Positions 36,430 through 49,322 of a stretch of 64,000 nt of DNA are shown here, piece after piece. The translations under genes were made by a program, and so were the position numbers. The notes under the pieces were generated by a model that did no database searches, was not told the DNA's origin, and saw nothing but the letters and a program-made list of their open reading frames with translations. Within the stretch, counting starts at the first letter, position 1. The number at the start of each line of letters is the position of its first letter. The DNA comes from Ehretia macrophylla (lineage: Eukaryota; Streptophyta; Magnoliopsida; Boraginales; Ehretiaceae): contig CM075765.1 of assembly GCA_037974665.1 (NCBI GenBank), forward strand, positions 14,379,501-14,443,500, written 5' to 3'.

Positions 36430-37720
36430 AGTAGTATAGAAAACAGATGTAATACTCCTCTATGAGTATAAACTGGAACCATATGAGTTTTTCGGTGTTC
36501 TTTTCAAAAACACAGGACAGATGAGTTTTCTAATGTTCTCCAAAAACATTGGACAGATAGGGTTTTGTTCTTCTAAGTTCCCTTCAAAAACTAGGATGAA
36601 ACTGTAAAACTTCCCCTCTCTGAAGTCATATGGTTTCTGAAGAGTTCCATGAAACTTCAGCTAGTCCGGGTCAAACGGCAACCGGTAAAGACATCTCAAG
36701 TCCGTTGATAGGTGTGGCTTTCCCAAAAAGCCAAAGGAAATTTAGAAACTTGTGTATCTTCTAGCCTGTATTTATTTTGTATTTTGCTTAGTCAACTTAC
36801 CTTTAGCCAACTTACCTTTAGCAAACCTATTTCAACAACCATGTAAGGTCACGGCGTTGAGGAGCAGAGGGCGTAAGACTCCGTGTTGGCCATGTGGCGG
36901 TTTGGTGAGAGATAGTTAGGCTTCGAAGATAGTAAGGCTTCGAAGATAGTAAGACTAAGTACAATGCAGGGTAGATTATAGGGAAAATAGACTTGTTTTT
37001 GATTTTCTTTGTATTAGTGGGAAATACACTTCGATCAAGTGTACTTGTATGTATTTCACCTTTAGTCAGTATGATTCAGACTGAAGAAGTTCAACAGTGT
37101 CTTCAGCACAGAACCAGTCAGATTCAGAGACGATGAAGAAGATGAATCTACAGTTTAGATTCTACTTCAAACAACATTATCACAAGACGACAATATTACT
37201 TTCGGTCACAGTGAAAGTAATCCAGTCAAAAGACAGAATCATCACATCGCGACAAGAGATCTTTCGGCCACAGTAAAAGGCAGACATGATCATCAAGTCA
37301 CGACAAAACAAGATTCGGTCACAGTAAAGGCCGACCACTATTCATGAATAGTAAAAATCACTTTTTACTGTTCACTTTAAGAAAAGTTACATTTGACTTT
37401 TCTTTTTACTTTTCTCTTTTTCTTTTTCAGATTCGATATCCTATATAAGACAGAGTCTGTCTCATTAACACAGGATCCGAATTTTCTTTCTTTCTAAAAT
37501 TTTCCATTTTAATTCGGTATCACTCTTTGTACATTGTACTCCTGTACAACCAACAGTGTAGCACAGCTTCCACTTATAGTTAATAACAAGTAAGAGATTC
37601 AGACCATCATCTCTTTCATCTCTATCTTATCTATATTTCATTTAATTATCTTATCTATTATTCATGTTTATTCCGCTTTCTGTTATGGCTTATATTATCT
37701 GTTCCGTCCTGGTTCGCTTC
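36430..37720 (+). promoter_or_regulatory. Viral intergenic region and promoter, copy 3
   Basis: Enhancer-like repeats near 37199-37333, TATA box TATATAAG at 37442-37449. The same splice-donor-like AAGTAAGA lies near 37588. Confidence 0.75.
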
Positions 37721-37732
37721 TGGTATCAGAGC
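37721..37732 (+). other. tRNA-Met primer binding site, copy 3
   Basis: TGGTATCAGAGC, 8798 bp after the copy 2 site. Confidence 0.93.
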
Positions 37733-37933
37733 CAGATCAACTAGGTTATTAGTCTTGTCCAACTTACCTGTATCGACAACTTATCTTTGCCGCGATAGGT
37801 CGTGATAGCGTTAGGGAGTAAGTAAGACCCGAGGAAGGGCAGTGGGCTCCAGGTTTCCCTTATAGGCGTCGTTGGCTCGAAGATAGTAAGTCGGTTCGCA
37901 GATAGTAAGGGCAGGATTAGTGACACAGTTGTA

Positions 37934-40900
37934 ATGGCTTCTAGTAGCAGTAATGCATCAGTAGGATCAGATAATAATACTATAGCAAAAACATAACAGA
38001 TATGGACAATAGGAGAGTTAAGTAATTGGAAACCTCCTAAGATAGAAGTAAAAGAGATTTACCAGAAAAGTCTCATCGACTTTAAATCTCTACTTACTAT
38101 TAAGTGTAAGGAAGTTGTTGTGCCACTGACCAGTGATCAACAGAGTATCAGACTTTTTTCCCAGAAAAGTTTAAACAAAGCCATTAGAAACGGCTATAGG
38201 TTTCTACATATTGGCCATGTGCAAGTCGCACTTAAGCCTTTAATCAGAGAAGGACTAGATACCAGTGTATATCTAGCTCTTAGAGATTGTAGGTTACTCA
38301 GATATAATGATTCACTACTAGGTTTAGTAGAAACGAGTCTTTGTAATGGACCTATATTCTTTAATTGTTTTCCAGATCATACTATATCGCTTACATGCCC
38401 AAATATCATGAAAGCTTTACAGTTAGATATTAAGACGCATAATTATTATGTTGATGTGGGTACACATGCATATGAAGTTATTTATCGTCTTAATTATAAA
38501 TTAATGACCACAGGATTAAATCCTAGATCTATAATTAGACATCGTCCTAAAGGTGAAACTATCCTTTGGAACATGGACAGAACCAGATCAATAGTTAATA
38601 TACCCAGAACTATTAGATGGAACGATATTTCACTTCCAGAAATGTGGGATATTGAGAATGCCACTAAACCAGTTATTCAGAACAATAACATCCAGAACTC
38701 TAGAATAGAACAGATCATCCAATATGATGATGGTACAGTTTCAGTTAAAATTGATAGAGGAAATAGAGGATCAGTTTTATCCCGTTCAGCCTCTAGTGTT
38801 TCCAGGATCAGCATTTCTGACCCCACTCCAGGATTTGTTGACCTTTCTTCCATTAATAGGACTCAGACTCAATCTGTTCCAATTGGAATTAGAATTGAAG
38901 AACAAACAGCTCGTCCTATTTATCCAGAATTTGGACCAACAGATACATCGTTTGTTGACTTCAATCCTTCAGCTTCAAACTTCAGCATCAATGTTTTATC
39001 TGAAGTCTTTGAACTAGATGTTCAAGGATTAAAAGATGAATTCATGTCAGAAGAAAATAAACAGATTAGAGAATGGTATTTTGAAAACCATAACAATGAT
39101 CAATTAACAGAATTGAAAAGCCAATGGCTTCAATATTTGCAACTTGTTAGGTTAAATGTACCATTTTTCATGTGGTTTAAACATAGAAATAAGCCAATGA
39201 ACATTAATGTTCTTACTGCAAGAACAAGAAAATGGAATTTTCCTAATTCCACAAAAGTTATTGACTCGGAGCACCCTCCGTCTCAACATACACAGATTCC
39301 TGTAACAGAAGGAACTGTAGATCTCAAACCAGTCATTGCTTCAGAACAACCAGAATTAAAAGACATAGCCCAACAAAATAATTGGACTAATCTTTCAGTT
39401 GTCACATTACAAAAACAGATTCAGAATATCGAAGATATTCTTGAAAAATAGAATACAACTCCAGTAACTACAGTTAAGATTGTTGAATCAAAACAAAAAT
39501 CAATTGAACAGACCCCTGTTTCATTGATAAAACCATTTGATTCACTTAGATTAACCAGTTCTAAGGTTAAACCAGAATCTCCAATCAAGGTTTTACCTTT
39601 TAAAATATCAAAATATATTCCAAATTTGGAATCCACAGAAGAGAAGAATACCAAACTTCTCCAGGAACTGATTTTCAGATCTAAAAAACCAGAACCTTCA
39701 TCGAGTCAATTGGCTCTCCAAACATTAAAACAGTCATACAGTAATTCTGATTGCGATTCCTCATCTTCACAGAATTCTGGGAGGGATAAAGTTATCCATC
39801 TCAATAGAATTTCTTTCCCTGAGACAAAGAATTTCTATCCCAGACCTTCACCTCCAGATCTTCAGTTTGAAGAATCACATCCTCAAAGATCTTTTTCAGG
39901 ATCTCATATCTATGAATGGAACATAGATGGGATGTTAGAATATCAGATTCTCAATGTTACCAAACAGATGATCATAATCGGTAACATTTATAAACAAGCT
40001 GTTACTGAAAGAGCAGCAACCAGAAACATCATTCTTGGCTTCAATGGTCAGCTCAAAGGATGGTGGGATGACCACCTCAGTGATGCTACCAAAGAAGGCA
40101 TTCTTAACATGGTGAAAACCAATGAGAATGGTGAACCTGTTCTCAATCAGAATGGACAGACAGAGTCATGTGCTCTTTCTGCCTTAGTCTTCGATATCAC
40201 CTACCATTTCATAGGTGATCCCACAGTATATCAAGAAAGAACATCTGAAATCCTTCAGAATCTCAGATGTAGAACACTCCAAGACTTCCGATGGTATAAG
40301 GACGTCTTCCTCAGTAAATTATACCAAAGAGCTGATAACAACGCCAGTTATTGGAAAGAAAGATTCCTTTGCGGTCTTCCAAAGTTGTTTGCCCAGCAAG
40401 TGAGAGAATCTCTCTCATCAGAATACCCCAGTTTAGACTATGATCTTATGACATATGGTGACATCATTTCCCATATTAATAAGACTGCTTTGAAGATTTG
40501 CACTGATCTTCGTCTTAAAGCACAGTTAAAGAAACAGTCTAACAGAAAGGAATTAGGAAATTGGTGTGAACAGTATGGTATGGAAAGAATTAAACCACCC
40601 CATACTCAGAAAACACATAAACCCAGAATTTTCGCCAGAAAATATAAGAATCACTTCAAGTCCATTGGACAGAAGTATGGCAACAAACCATACACCCATA
40701 AGAAGAAACATTACCAGAGGTTTCCACGAAGAAATTGGAAATATCAGAAAGATAGTAAAAAAGAACAGAAATCCACAGGATGTTTCAAATGTGGAAAATC
40801 AGGACATTTTGCAAAAGATTGTAGAATCAGATCACTAATTCAATCATTAGAATTAGATGAAGCTACAAAGAGCAAAATTATCCAGTCCATTGATGATCTT

Positions 40901-41289
40901 GAATCATCATCTAGTTCTTCTTCAGATTACTCTGATGAAGAAAACATTAATCAGATTGGAACTGATAACTACTATTCCAGTAGTTCTTCCAACTCCATTC
41001 AAGAATGTGCTTGTCCCAGTAAAGGAGCATGTTTTTGTCAGAAAGGATTAAATGTCCTTACAGACTCTCATGGTCTTATGATCGATATGATCTGTAAGAT
41101 CAATGACCCTGAAGAAAAGCAAGCTTATCTTCTCAGACTCAAAGACATTATGGATCAGAAAGAGGAAAAAGAATCTCAATCCATATCTATCCAGAATAAC
41201 ATCAAGAATACCAATTATTCTGATGTCCTCAGTTACTTCCGGAAGAGAAAAACCCAACCAGTAGGTATCTCTGATCTCCAGCATGAGAT
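37934..41289 (+). pseudogene. Viral polyprotein ORF1, copy 3, truncated
   Basis: Movement and coat-protein regions only. It stops at 41289 in the coiled-coil segment, where the sequence switches to an inverted copy, so protease, RT and RNase H are absent. Other lesions: TAA at codon 21 (37994-37996, shared with copy 2), a CAG-to-TAG stop at 39449-39451, and a 12-nt in-frame loss near 40673. The CCHC knuckle CFKCGKSGHFAKDC remains. Confidence 0.92.
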
Positions 41290-42596
41290 GATACCAGAAG
41301 GGAACCAGGACGGAACAGATAATATAAGCCATAATAGAAAGCGGAATAAACATGAATAATAGATAAGATAATTAAATGAAATACAGATAAGATGGAGATG
41401 AAAGAGATGATGGTCTGAATCTCTTACTTGTTATTAACTGTAAGTGGAAGCTGTGCTACACTGTTGGTTGTACAGGAGTACAATGTACAAAGAGTGATAC
41501 CGAATTAAAATGGAAAATTTTAGAAAGAAAGAAAATTCGGATCCTATGTTAATGAGACAGACTCTGTCTTATATAGGATATCGAATCTGAAAAAGAAAAA
41601 GAGAAAAGTGAAAAGAAAAGTCAAATGTAAATTTTCTTAAAGTGAACAGTAAAAAGTAATTTTTACTATTCATGAATAGTGGTCGGCCTTTACTGTGACC
41701 GAATCTTGTTTTGTCGTGACTTGATGATCATGTCTACCTTTTACTGTGGCCGAAAGATCTCTTGTCGCGATGTGATGATTATGTCTTTTGACTGGATTAC
41801 TTTCACTGTGACCGAAAGTAATATTGTCGTCTTGTGATAATGTTGTCTGAAGTAGAATCTAAACTGTAGATTCATCTTCTTCATCGTCTCTGAATCTGAC
41901 TGGTTCTGTGCTGAAGACACTGTTGAACTTCTTCAGTCTGAATCATACTGACTAATGGTGAAACACATACAAGTACACTTGATCGAAGTGTATTTCCCAC
42001 TAATACAAAGAAAATCAAAAACAAGTCTATTTTCCCTATAATCTACCCTGCATTGTACTTAGTCTTACTATCTTCGAAGCCTTACTATCTTCGAAGCCTA
42101 ACTATCTCTCACCAAACCGCCACATGGCCAACACGGAGTCTTACGCCCTCTGCTCCTCAACGCCGTGACCTTACATGGTTGTTGAAATAGGTTTGCTAAA
42201 GGTAAGTTGGCTAAAGGTAAGTTGACTAAGCAAAATACAAAATAAATACAGGCTAGAAGATACACAAGTTTCTAAATTTCCTTTGGCTTTTTGGGAAAGC
42301 CACACCCATCAACGGACTTGAGATGTCTTTACCGGTTGCCGTTTGACCCGGACTAGCTGAAGTTTCATGGAACTCTTCAGAAACCATATGACTTCAGAGA
42401 GGGGAAGTCTTACCGTTTCATCCTAGTTTTTGAAGGGAACTTAGAAGAACAAAACCCTATTTGTCCAATGTTTTTGGAGAACATTAGAAAACTCATATGT
42501 CCTGTGTTTTTGAAAAGAACACCGAAAAACTCATATGGTTCCAGTTTATACTCATAGAGGAGTATTACATCTGTTTTCTATACTACTGTCTGTTTC
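41289..42596 (-). promoter_or_regulatory. Inverted viral intergenic region and promoter, copy 4
   Basis: Minus-strand intergenic region ending at the junction 41289, which cuts the primer site after TGGTATCA. The TATA box is at 41568-41575 (-). A transcript from it would leave copy 4 within about 280 bp and run leftwards, antisense to copies 3, 2 and 1. Confidence 0.75.
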
Positions 42597-42752
42597 TAGT
42601 TTATTCTCATAGAGGAGTATATTTCCAGTTTATACTCATAAGGGAGTATATCTGTTTCCAGTTTATACTCATAGTGAAGTATATCTGTTTCCAGTTTATA
42701 CTCATAGTGGAGTATATCTGTTTCCAGTTTATACTCATAGTGGAGTATAAAT
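42597..42752 (-). repeat. 33-bp viral minisatellite, copy 4
   Basis: About five units, fewer than the seven in copies 1-3, with some different base changes (for example AGTGAAGTAT near 42674). Confidence 0.88.
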
Positions 42753-42803
42753 GCCGTAACAGTCATCTTCGTTGTCATCGGCATGATCTGTTGAAACTGA
42801 TGC

Positions 42804-44057
42804 CTAGTCTGAGGCATTTTCTAGTTCTTCTAACTGTAGCATGATGGCCTTGATCTCGTCAAAACTGGTGGCCGCTGCTAACTGTGTAGTTAGGAAATTC
42901 TTGAATGAAAGAAATTCCTGCTGTTCTGGTTGGATTTCTTGTTTCTGTTTCTGATTGATCTCAAGCCATGCTTGAACTTTTGGTGTTGAACACGAAGCAT
43001 TGTTCATCTTCTTCCACCACATGACTGAGTGAGCTCTTCCGAAAGCCAAAATGTCTTGTTGATTTCCGAAAGAAACATGTTTGTACGCGAATTCTGATCT
43101 GAAAATCCACGTGACAAAAAAGATTCTGTAAAACACAAAGAATGGAGGAAGGTATGTTAACTGAGCTGGTGCCTTCCAATGCTCTGTGAAATACTGAAAT
43201 CCTTGGAGAACTGGTTTTGGTAAAATGTCTGTAACTGGACCAAAAGATGTCCACCACTGGATGAACCAATTTGGTACTTCTAATGGGAATGTCTTGGTGA
43301 AAAGAAAGAACCATGACATATCATGCTTGTCATTCTGGAGATTGAATGCTCTGAACCACGCCTGAATGTAGTCATAATAGTTGTAGTCCTTGAGAGGAAT
43401 GTCCTCTGGAATCTGTTTGGTTTTCTGTGGGGGTTGTCCCCATTGATCGAGAGTGATCACCTTCTGGAGTTTAGCCTTGACATGGCTATACTGGCCTGGT
43501 AGTTTGTCCTTGTCATCTGGAACAAACTCAATAGATTCTGTTTTTATGAGAATTGTCTCATAATATTTCTGGTCTTTATATGTGTTGTCTGGGATGTAGT
43601 TTGAATGAGGGTGAAGGAACGCTCTTGCAAACTCATCAGGGGTCATGTTGGGGTTCTGTCTAAAATGAAAAGGTTCTGTTACAAGAATCTGGTCGAATAC
43701 ATTCTTGTATGTGTATGAGGGTGATGGTAACTGTGGTAGTGTTTGTTTTGGTTCTGGGGTAACTGTCTTTTTCTTAGTAACAAGCGGCTGAAACCTGTTA
43801 CTGACTGTCGTCTGGGAAGACGATGTACCTGCAATAGCTGCACGAACATCTGTTAACTGTTTTTGAGGGGTAACTGTCCCCAAAACTGTGAGGTTTCTAC
43901 CTAGGGGTGACTGGGTAGAATATGGTGTATAGGTTATCTGTTTATCTTCAACCTTTACTGGGGTTGATGATGAAGATGCAGCTGGGGTTTTTGCTTTCTG
44001 AGCATAGGATGCAAGATCTAATGCTTTAGCTTTTCCTTTATCTTTCTTGGGGGCCAT
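42804..44057 (-). pseudogene. Viral ORF2, copy 4, short C-terminal truncation
   Basis: Open from ATG 44057 (MAPKKDKGKAKALD) to a TAG at 42804-42806 that replaces a CAG. The usual stop is at 42735-42737, so 23 residues including the acidic tail are lost. The aromatic-rich domain is complete. It is otherwise close to the copy 2 protein. Loss of the tail may or may not inactivate it. Confidence 0.85.
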
Positions 44058-44294
44058 TGCTACTAAATTCAGGAGTTGATTGATGATCCTGCAAATGGTT
44101 AGTAACAATATATAGAAAGAATTACGGAATTGAAACAATTATCAATTACGCTTCTGGATCTGAATCTGTGTTTCAATCTACTTAATTGCGGTGGACTTGA
44201 AACAATCCATCTGAATCAACTAATTTGATTCTTGGTGTCCGCTTCTGTGATCTGTAAAAGAAAACAAAATTGAAAAGGTATTCCCGAAGGAATC

Positions 44295-47200
44295 CTATGT
44301 GATAGGCACGTGGCCTGTTAGAAATTCTCTGGTTAAGAAATCAGGGATGGAGTTATCCTCTCCCTTGATGTACTGGATATCGAAATAAAAAATTGACAGG
44401 ATTGCCTGCCATCTGGCAAATATCTGTTTTGATGCAATGTTTTTAACATCCTTAGTAAGTACATCTTTTGCTGACTTGCAGTCAACACGTACTAAGAATT
44501 TCTGGTTCATGATATTCTGGAATTCTGAAGGTGCATTCTTAAGCCCAAAAGGCATAACATTCCACTCATATTGTCCAAATGGAACGGTGAATGCTGTCTT
44601 ATACCTTTCTGATTCATTAACTTGGATCTGCCAAAATCCTGATTTCATGTCGAATTTACTGAAGACATGGGCCTGATTTAATCTCTTAAGGAGATCATTC
44701 TTGTTGGGTAATGGATATCTGATCCATTGTAAGACCTTATTCAAGGGCTTATAGTTAATGACTAAACGAGGGACACCTCGTTCCTGTTCTGCATGTTTAT
44801 TAACATAGAAGGCTGCACAAGACCATGGGCTTTTGCTGGGTCTGATTAGCTTCTTATCTAATAAACTCTGGATCTCTTTTTTACAAAAAGAGAGATATTC
44901 CTGGTTCATCTGAATGGGCCGAGCCCTAGTAGGAATATTCTGTTCTGAAAAGTCTTTCTCATAAAGAAGAGAGACTGAATGTTTCTTACGAGCCCAAAAG
45001 GCCGTAGGAAGATCTGAACAAACTTCTTTTTCAAGTTTGGTCTGGAATTCATTGATGGACACTTGCTGTTTAGCAATCTGTTCATCAATTCTGAGGCTTT
45101 TGATATCTTGTTTAAGAAAACTGATCTGGTTTTCTTTCTGTTGGATTGAGTTAATATCTCTTCGCTGTGAAGGGAAATAAAACTCAAAAAGAATAGGTTT
45201 ACCTAACACATTGGTAGATATACCTTGTTCTGAAATAGTCATGGGAAATAACTGTTGGAGGAATGGATTCCCGAGAATGACCTGGGAATTTAACTGTTTT
45301 ATCAACACAAAACTGGTAGGGAAACAAATACCTTGATTACACACATGTGCATTAGGTAATTTGTACTGAATATGAAGTCTGGTAGAGTCAGCTGTAGAAA
45401 GCTTCTCTCTGGTTTTCTCAAAATATCTGGAAGGAATTAGACCTTCTTGGATGCAGTTCATATCTGCTCCTGAGTCTAATAAGGCAATGGTTTCAAACTT
45501 GAAATCATTAACCTTGATGGTTAACTGAACATACCATTTATGGTAAGTGATTCTGTTCAGAAGATTGAGATAATCCTATGTGGGTTTGGAGGTACTAGCT
45601 CCTTCTGTGAACTTGCCTAAGGCAATCTGGGTCTGTTTATCAAGTTCATCATTCTGAGAAAGATGTTCTTGACGTTTTAAGGATTCTATTTGTAAGAGTT
45701 GGACATCTTGTTGGAGATGTTCATGATCTAATCTGAGATCACAAATCTCTTGCCTATACTCTTGTCTGAGTTGCTGGATTTCTAATTTTAACAGTTTAAT
45801 CTCATGCTGGAGATCAGAGATACCTACTGGTTGGGTTTTTCTCTTCTGGAAGTAACTGAGGACATCAGAATAATTGGTATTCTTGATGTTATTCTGGATA
45901 GGTATGGATTGAGATTCTTTTTCCTCTTTCTGATCCATAATGTCTTTGAGTCTGAGAAGATAAGCTTGCTTTTCTTCAGGGTCATTGATCTTACAGATCA
46001 TATCGATCATAAGACCATGAGAGTCTGTAAGGACATTTAATCCTTTCTGACAAAAACATGCTCCTTTACTGGGACAAGCACATTCTTGAATGGAGTTGGA
46101 AGAACTACTGGAATATTAGTTATCAGTTCCAATCTGATTAATGTTTTCTTCATCAGAGTAATCTGAAGAAGAACTAGATGATGATTCAAGATCATCAATG
46201 GACTGGATAATTTTGCTCTTTGTAGCTTCATCTAATTCTAATGATTGAATTAGTGATCTGATTCTACAATCTTTTGCAAAATGTCCTGATTTTTCACATT
46301 TGAAACATCCTGTGGATTTCTGTTCTTTTTTACTATCTTTCTGATATTTCCAATTTCTTCGTGGAAACCTCTGGTAATGTTTCTTCTTATGGGTGTATGG
46401 TTTGTTGCCATACTTCTGTATATACTTCTGTCCAATGGACTTGAAGTGATTCTTATATTTTATGGCGGAAATTCTGGGTTTATGTGTTTTCTGAGTATGG
46501 GGTGGTTTAATTCTTTCCATACCATACTGTTCACACCAATTTCCTAATTCCTTTATGTTAGACTGTTTCTTTAACTGTGCTTTAAGACGAAGATCAGTGC
46601 AAATCTTCAAAGCAGTCTTATTAATATGGGAAATGATGTCACTATATGTCATAAGATCATAGTCTAAACTGGGGTATTCTGATGAGAGAGATTCTCTCAC
46701 TTGCTGGGCAAACAACTTTGGAAGACCGCAAAGGAATCTTTCTTTCCAATAACTGGCGTTGTTATCAGCTCTTTGGTATAATTTACTGAGGAAGACGTCC
46801 TTATACCATCGGAAGTCTTGGAGTGTTCTACATCTGAGATTCTGAAGGATTTCAGATGTTCTTTCTTGATATACTGTGGGAGCACCTATGAAATGGTAGG
46901 TGATATCGAAGACTAAGGCAGAAAGAGCACATGACTCTGTCTGTCCATTCTGATTGAGAACAGGTTCACCATTCTCATTGGTTTTCACCATGTTAAGAAT
47001 GCCTTCTTTGGTAGCATCACTGAGGTGGTCATCCCACCATCCTTTGAGCTGACCATTGAAGCCAATAATGATGTTTCTGGTTGCTGCTCTTTCAGTAACA
47101 GCTTGTTTATAAATGTTAACGATTATGATCATCTGTTTGGTAACATTGAGAATCTGATATTCTGACATCCCATCTATGTTCCATTCATAGATCTGAGATC

Positions 47201-49166
47201 CTGAAAAAGATCTTTGAGGATGTGATTCTTCAAACTGAAGATCTGGAGGTGAAGGTCTGGGATAGAAATTCTTTGTCTCAGGGAAAGAAATTCTATTGAG
47301 ATGGATAACTTTATCCCTCCCGGAATTCTGTGAAGATGAGGAATCGCAATCAGAATTACTGTCTGACTGTTTTAATGTTTGGAGAGCCAATTGACTCGAT
47401 GAAGGTTCTGGTTTTTTAGATCTGAAAATCAGTTCCTGGAGAAGTTTGGTATTCTTCTCTTCTGTGGATTCCAAATTTGGAATATATTTTGATATTTTAA
47501 AAGGTAAAACCTTGATTGGAGATTCTGGTTTAACCTTAGAACTGGTTAATCTAAGTGAATCAAATGGTTTTATCAATGAAACAGGGGTCTGTTCAATTGA
47601 TTTTTGTTTTGATTCAACAATCTTAACTGTAGTTACTGGAGTTGTATTCTGTTTTTCAAGAATATCTTCGATATTCTGAATCTGTTTTTGTAATGTGACA
47701 ACTGAAAGATTAGTCCAATTATTTTGTTGGGCTATGTCTTTTAATTCTGGTTGTTCTGAAGCAATGACTGGTTTGAGATCTACAGTTCCTTCTGTTACAG
47801 GAATCTGTGTATGTTGAAACGGAGGGTGCTCCGAGTCAATAACTTTTGTGGAATTAGGCAAATTCCATTTTCTTGTTCTTGCAGTAAGAACATTAATGTT
47901 CATTGGCTTATTCCTATGTTTAAACCACATGAAAAATGGTACATTTAACCTAACAAGTTGCAAATATTGAAGCCATTGGCTTTTCAATTCTGCTAATTGA
48001 TCATTGTTATGGTTTTCAAAATACCATTCTCTAATCTGTTTATTTTCTTCTGACATGAATTCATCTTTTAATCCTTGAACATCTAGTTCAAAGACTTCAG
48101 ATAAAACATTGATGCCGAAGTCTGAAGCTGAAGGATTGAAGTCAACAGACGATGTATCTGTTGGTCCAAATTCTGGATAAATAGGACGAGCTGTTTGTTC
48201 TTCAATTCTAATTCCAATTGGAACAGATTGAGTCTGAGTCCTATTAATGGAAGAAAGGTCAACAAATCCTGGAGTGGGGTCAGAAATGCTGATCCTGGAA
48301 ACACTAGAGGCTGAACGGGATAAAACTGATCCTCTATTTCCTCTATCAATTTTAACTGAAACTGTACCATCATCATATTGGATGATCTGTTCTATTCTAG
48401 AGTTCTGGATGTTATTGTTCTGAATAACTGGTTTAGTGGCATTCTCAATATCCCACCTTTCTGGAAGTGAAATATCGTTCCATCTAATAGTTCTGGGTAT
48501 ATTAACTATTGATCTGGTTCTGTCCATGTTCCAAAGGATAGTTTCACCTTTAGGACGATGTCTAGTTATAGATCTAGGATTTAATCCTGTGGTCATTAAT
48601 TTATAATTAAGACGATAAATAACTTCATATGCATGTGTACCCACATCAACATAATAATTATGCGTCTTAATATCTAACTGTAAAGCTTTCATGATATTTG
48701 GGCATGTAAGCGATATAGTATGATCTGGAAAACAATTAAAGAATATAGGTCCATTACAAAGACTCGTTTCTACTAAACCTAGTAGTGAATCATTGTATCT
48801 GAGTAACCTACAATCTCTAAGAGCTAGATATACACTGGTATCTAGTCCTTCTCTGATTAAAGGCTTAAGTGCGACTTGCACATGGCCAATATGTAGAAAC
48901 CTATAGCCGTTTCTAATGGCTTTGTTTAAACTTTTCTGGGAAAAAAGTCTGATACTCTGTTGATCACTGGTCAGTGGCACAACAACTTCCTTACACTTAA
49001 TAGTAAGTAGAGATTTAAAGTCGATGAGACTTTTCTGGTAAATCTCTTTTACTTCTATCTTAGGAGGTTTCCAATTACTTAACTCTCCTATTGTCCATAT
49101 CTGTTCTGTTTTTGCTATAGTATTATTATCTGATCCTACTGATGCATTACTGCTACTAGAAGCCAT
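44295..49166 (-). pseudogene. Viral polyprotein ORF1, copy 4 (inverted), RT core deleted
   Basis: From ATG 49166 on the minus strand the frame is open for 1016 codons (movement protein, coat protein). A TAA at 46116-46118 and a TAG at 45576-45578 then interrupt it. The protease keeps the normal DSG triad (45468-45476), unlike copies 1 and 2. A 660-bp in-frame deletion near 44508 removes YIDD and the first RNase H motif. It joins two copies of TGAACCAGA. There are no frameshifts, but the first Gly of the CCHC knuckle is Glu (CFKCEKSGHFAKDC). Its lesion set differs from copies 1-3. Confidence 0.92.
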
Positions 49167-49322
49167 TACAACTGTGTCACTAATCCTGCCCTTACTATCT
49201 GCGAACCGACTTACTATCTTCGAGCCAACGACGCCTATAAGGGAAACCTGGAGCCCACTGCCCTTCCTCGGGTCTTACTTACTCCCTAACCCTATCACGA
49301 CCTATCGCGGCAAAGGTAAGTT
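49167..49322 (-). other. Leader of inverted copy 4 and right virus border
   Basis: Reverse complement of the viral leader between primer site and ORF1, ending about 50 bp short of the primer site. Viral identity stops at 49322 and host or MITE sequence follows. Confidence 0.85.

Larger units (their letters stand above)
15858..49322. mobile_element. Endogenous pararetrovirus (Caulimoviridae) array, 33.5 kb
   Basis: Continuous integrated viral DNA with no host sequence except a 46-bp filler. The unit is about 8.8 kb: primer sites at 20115, 28923 and 37721 are 8808 and 8798 bp apart. Order: ORF2 scrap (+), inverted intergenic-ORF2 piece (-), filler, ORF2 3' part (+), copies 1, 2 and truncated 3 in tandem (+), then a full-circle copy 4 (-). 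There are no LTRs and no integrase, as expected for Caulimoviridae, which integrate by illegitimate recombination. A separate ORF2 downstream of the MP-CP-PR-RT-RH polyprotein fits the published description of Florendovirus. Genus assignment is inference and needs an RT phylogeny. Confidence 0.93.

Noticed and set aside
15858..49322. Interpretation as an LTR retrotransposon cluster.
   Set aside because: No LTRs and no integrase domain; a movement protein is present and the unit is bounded by tRNA-Met primer sites, as in Caulimoviridae.
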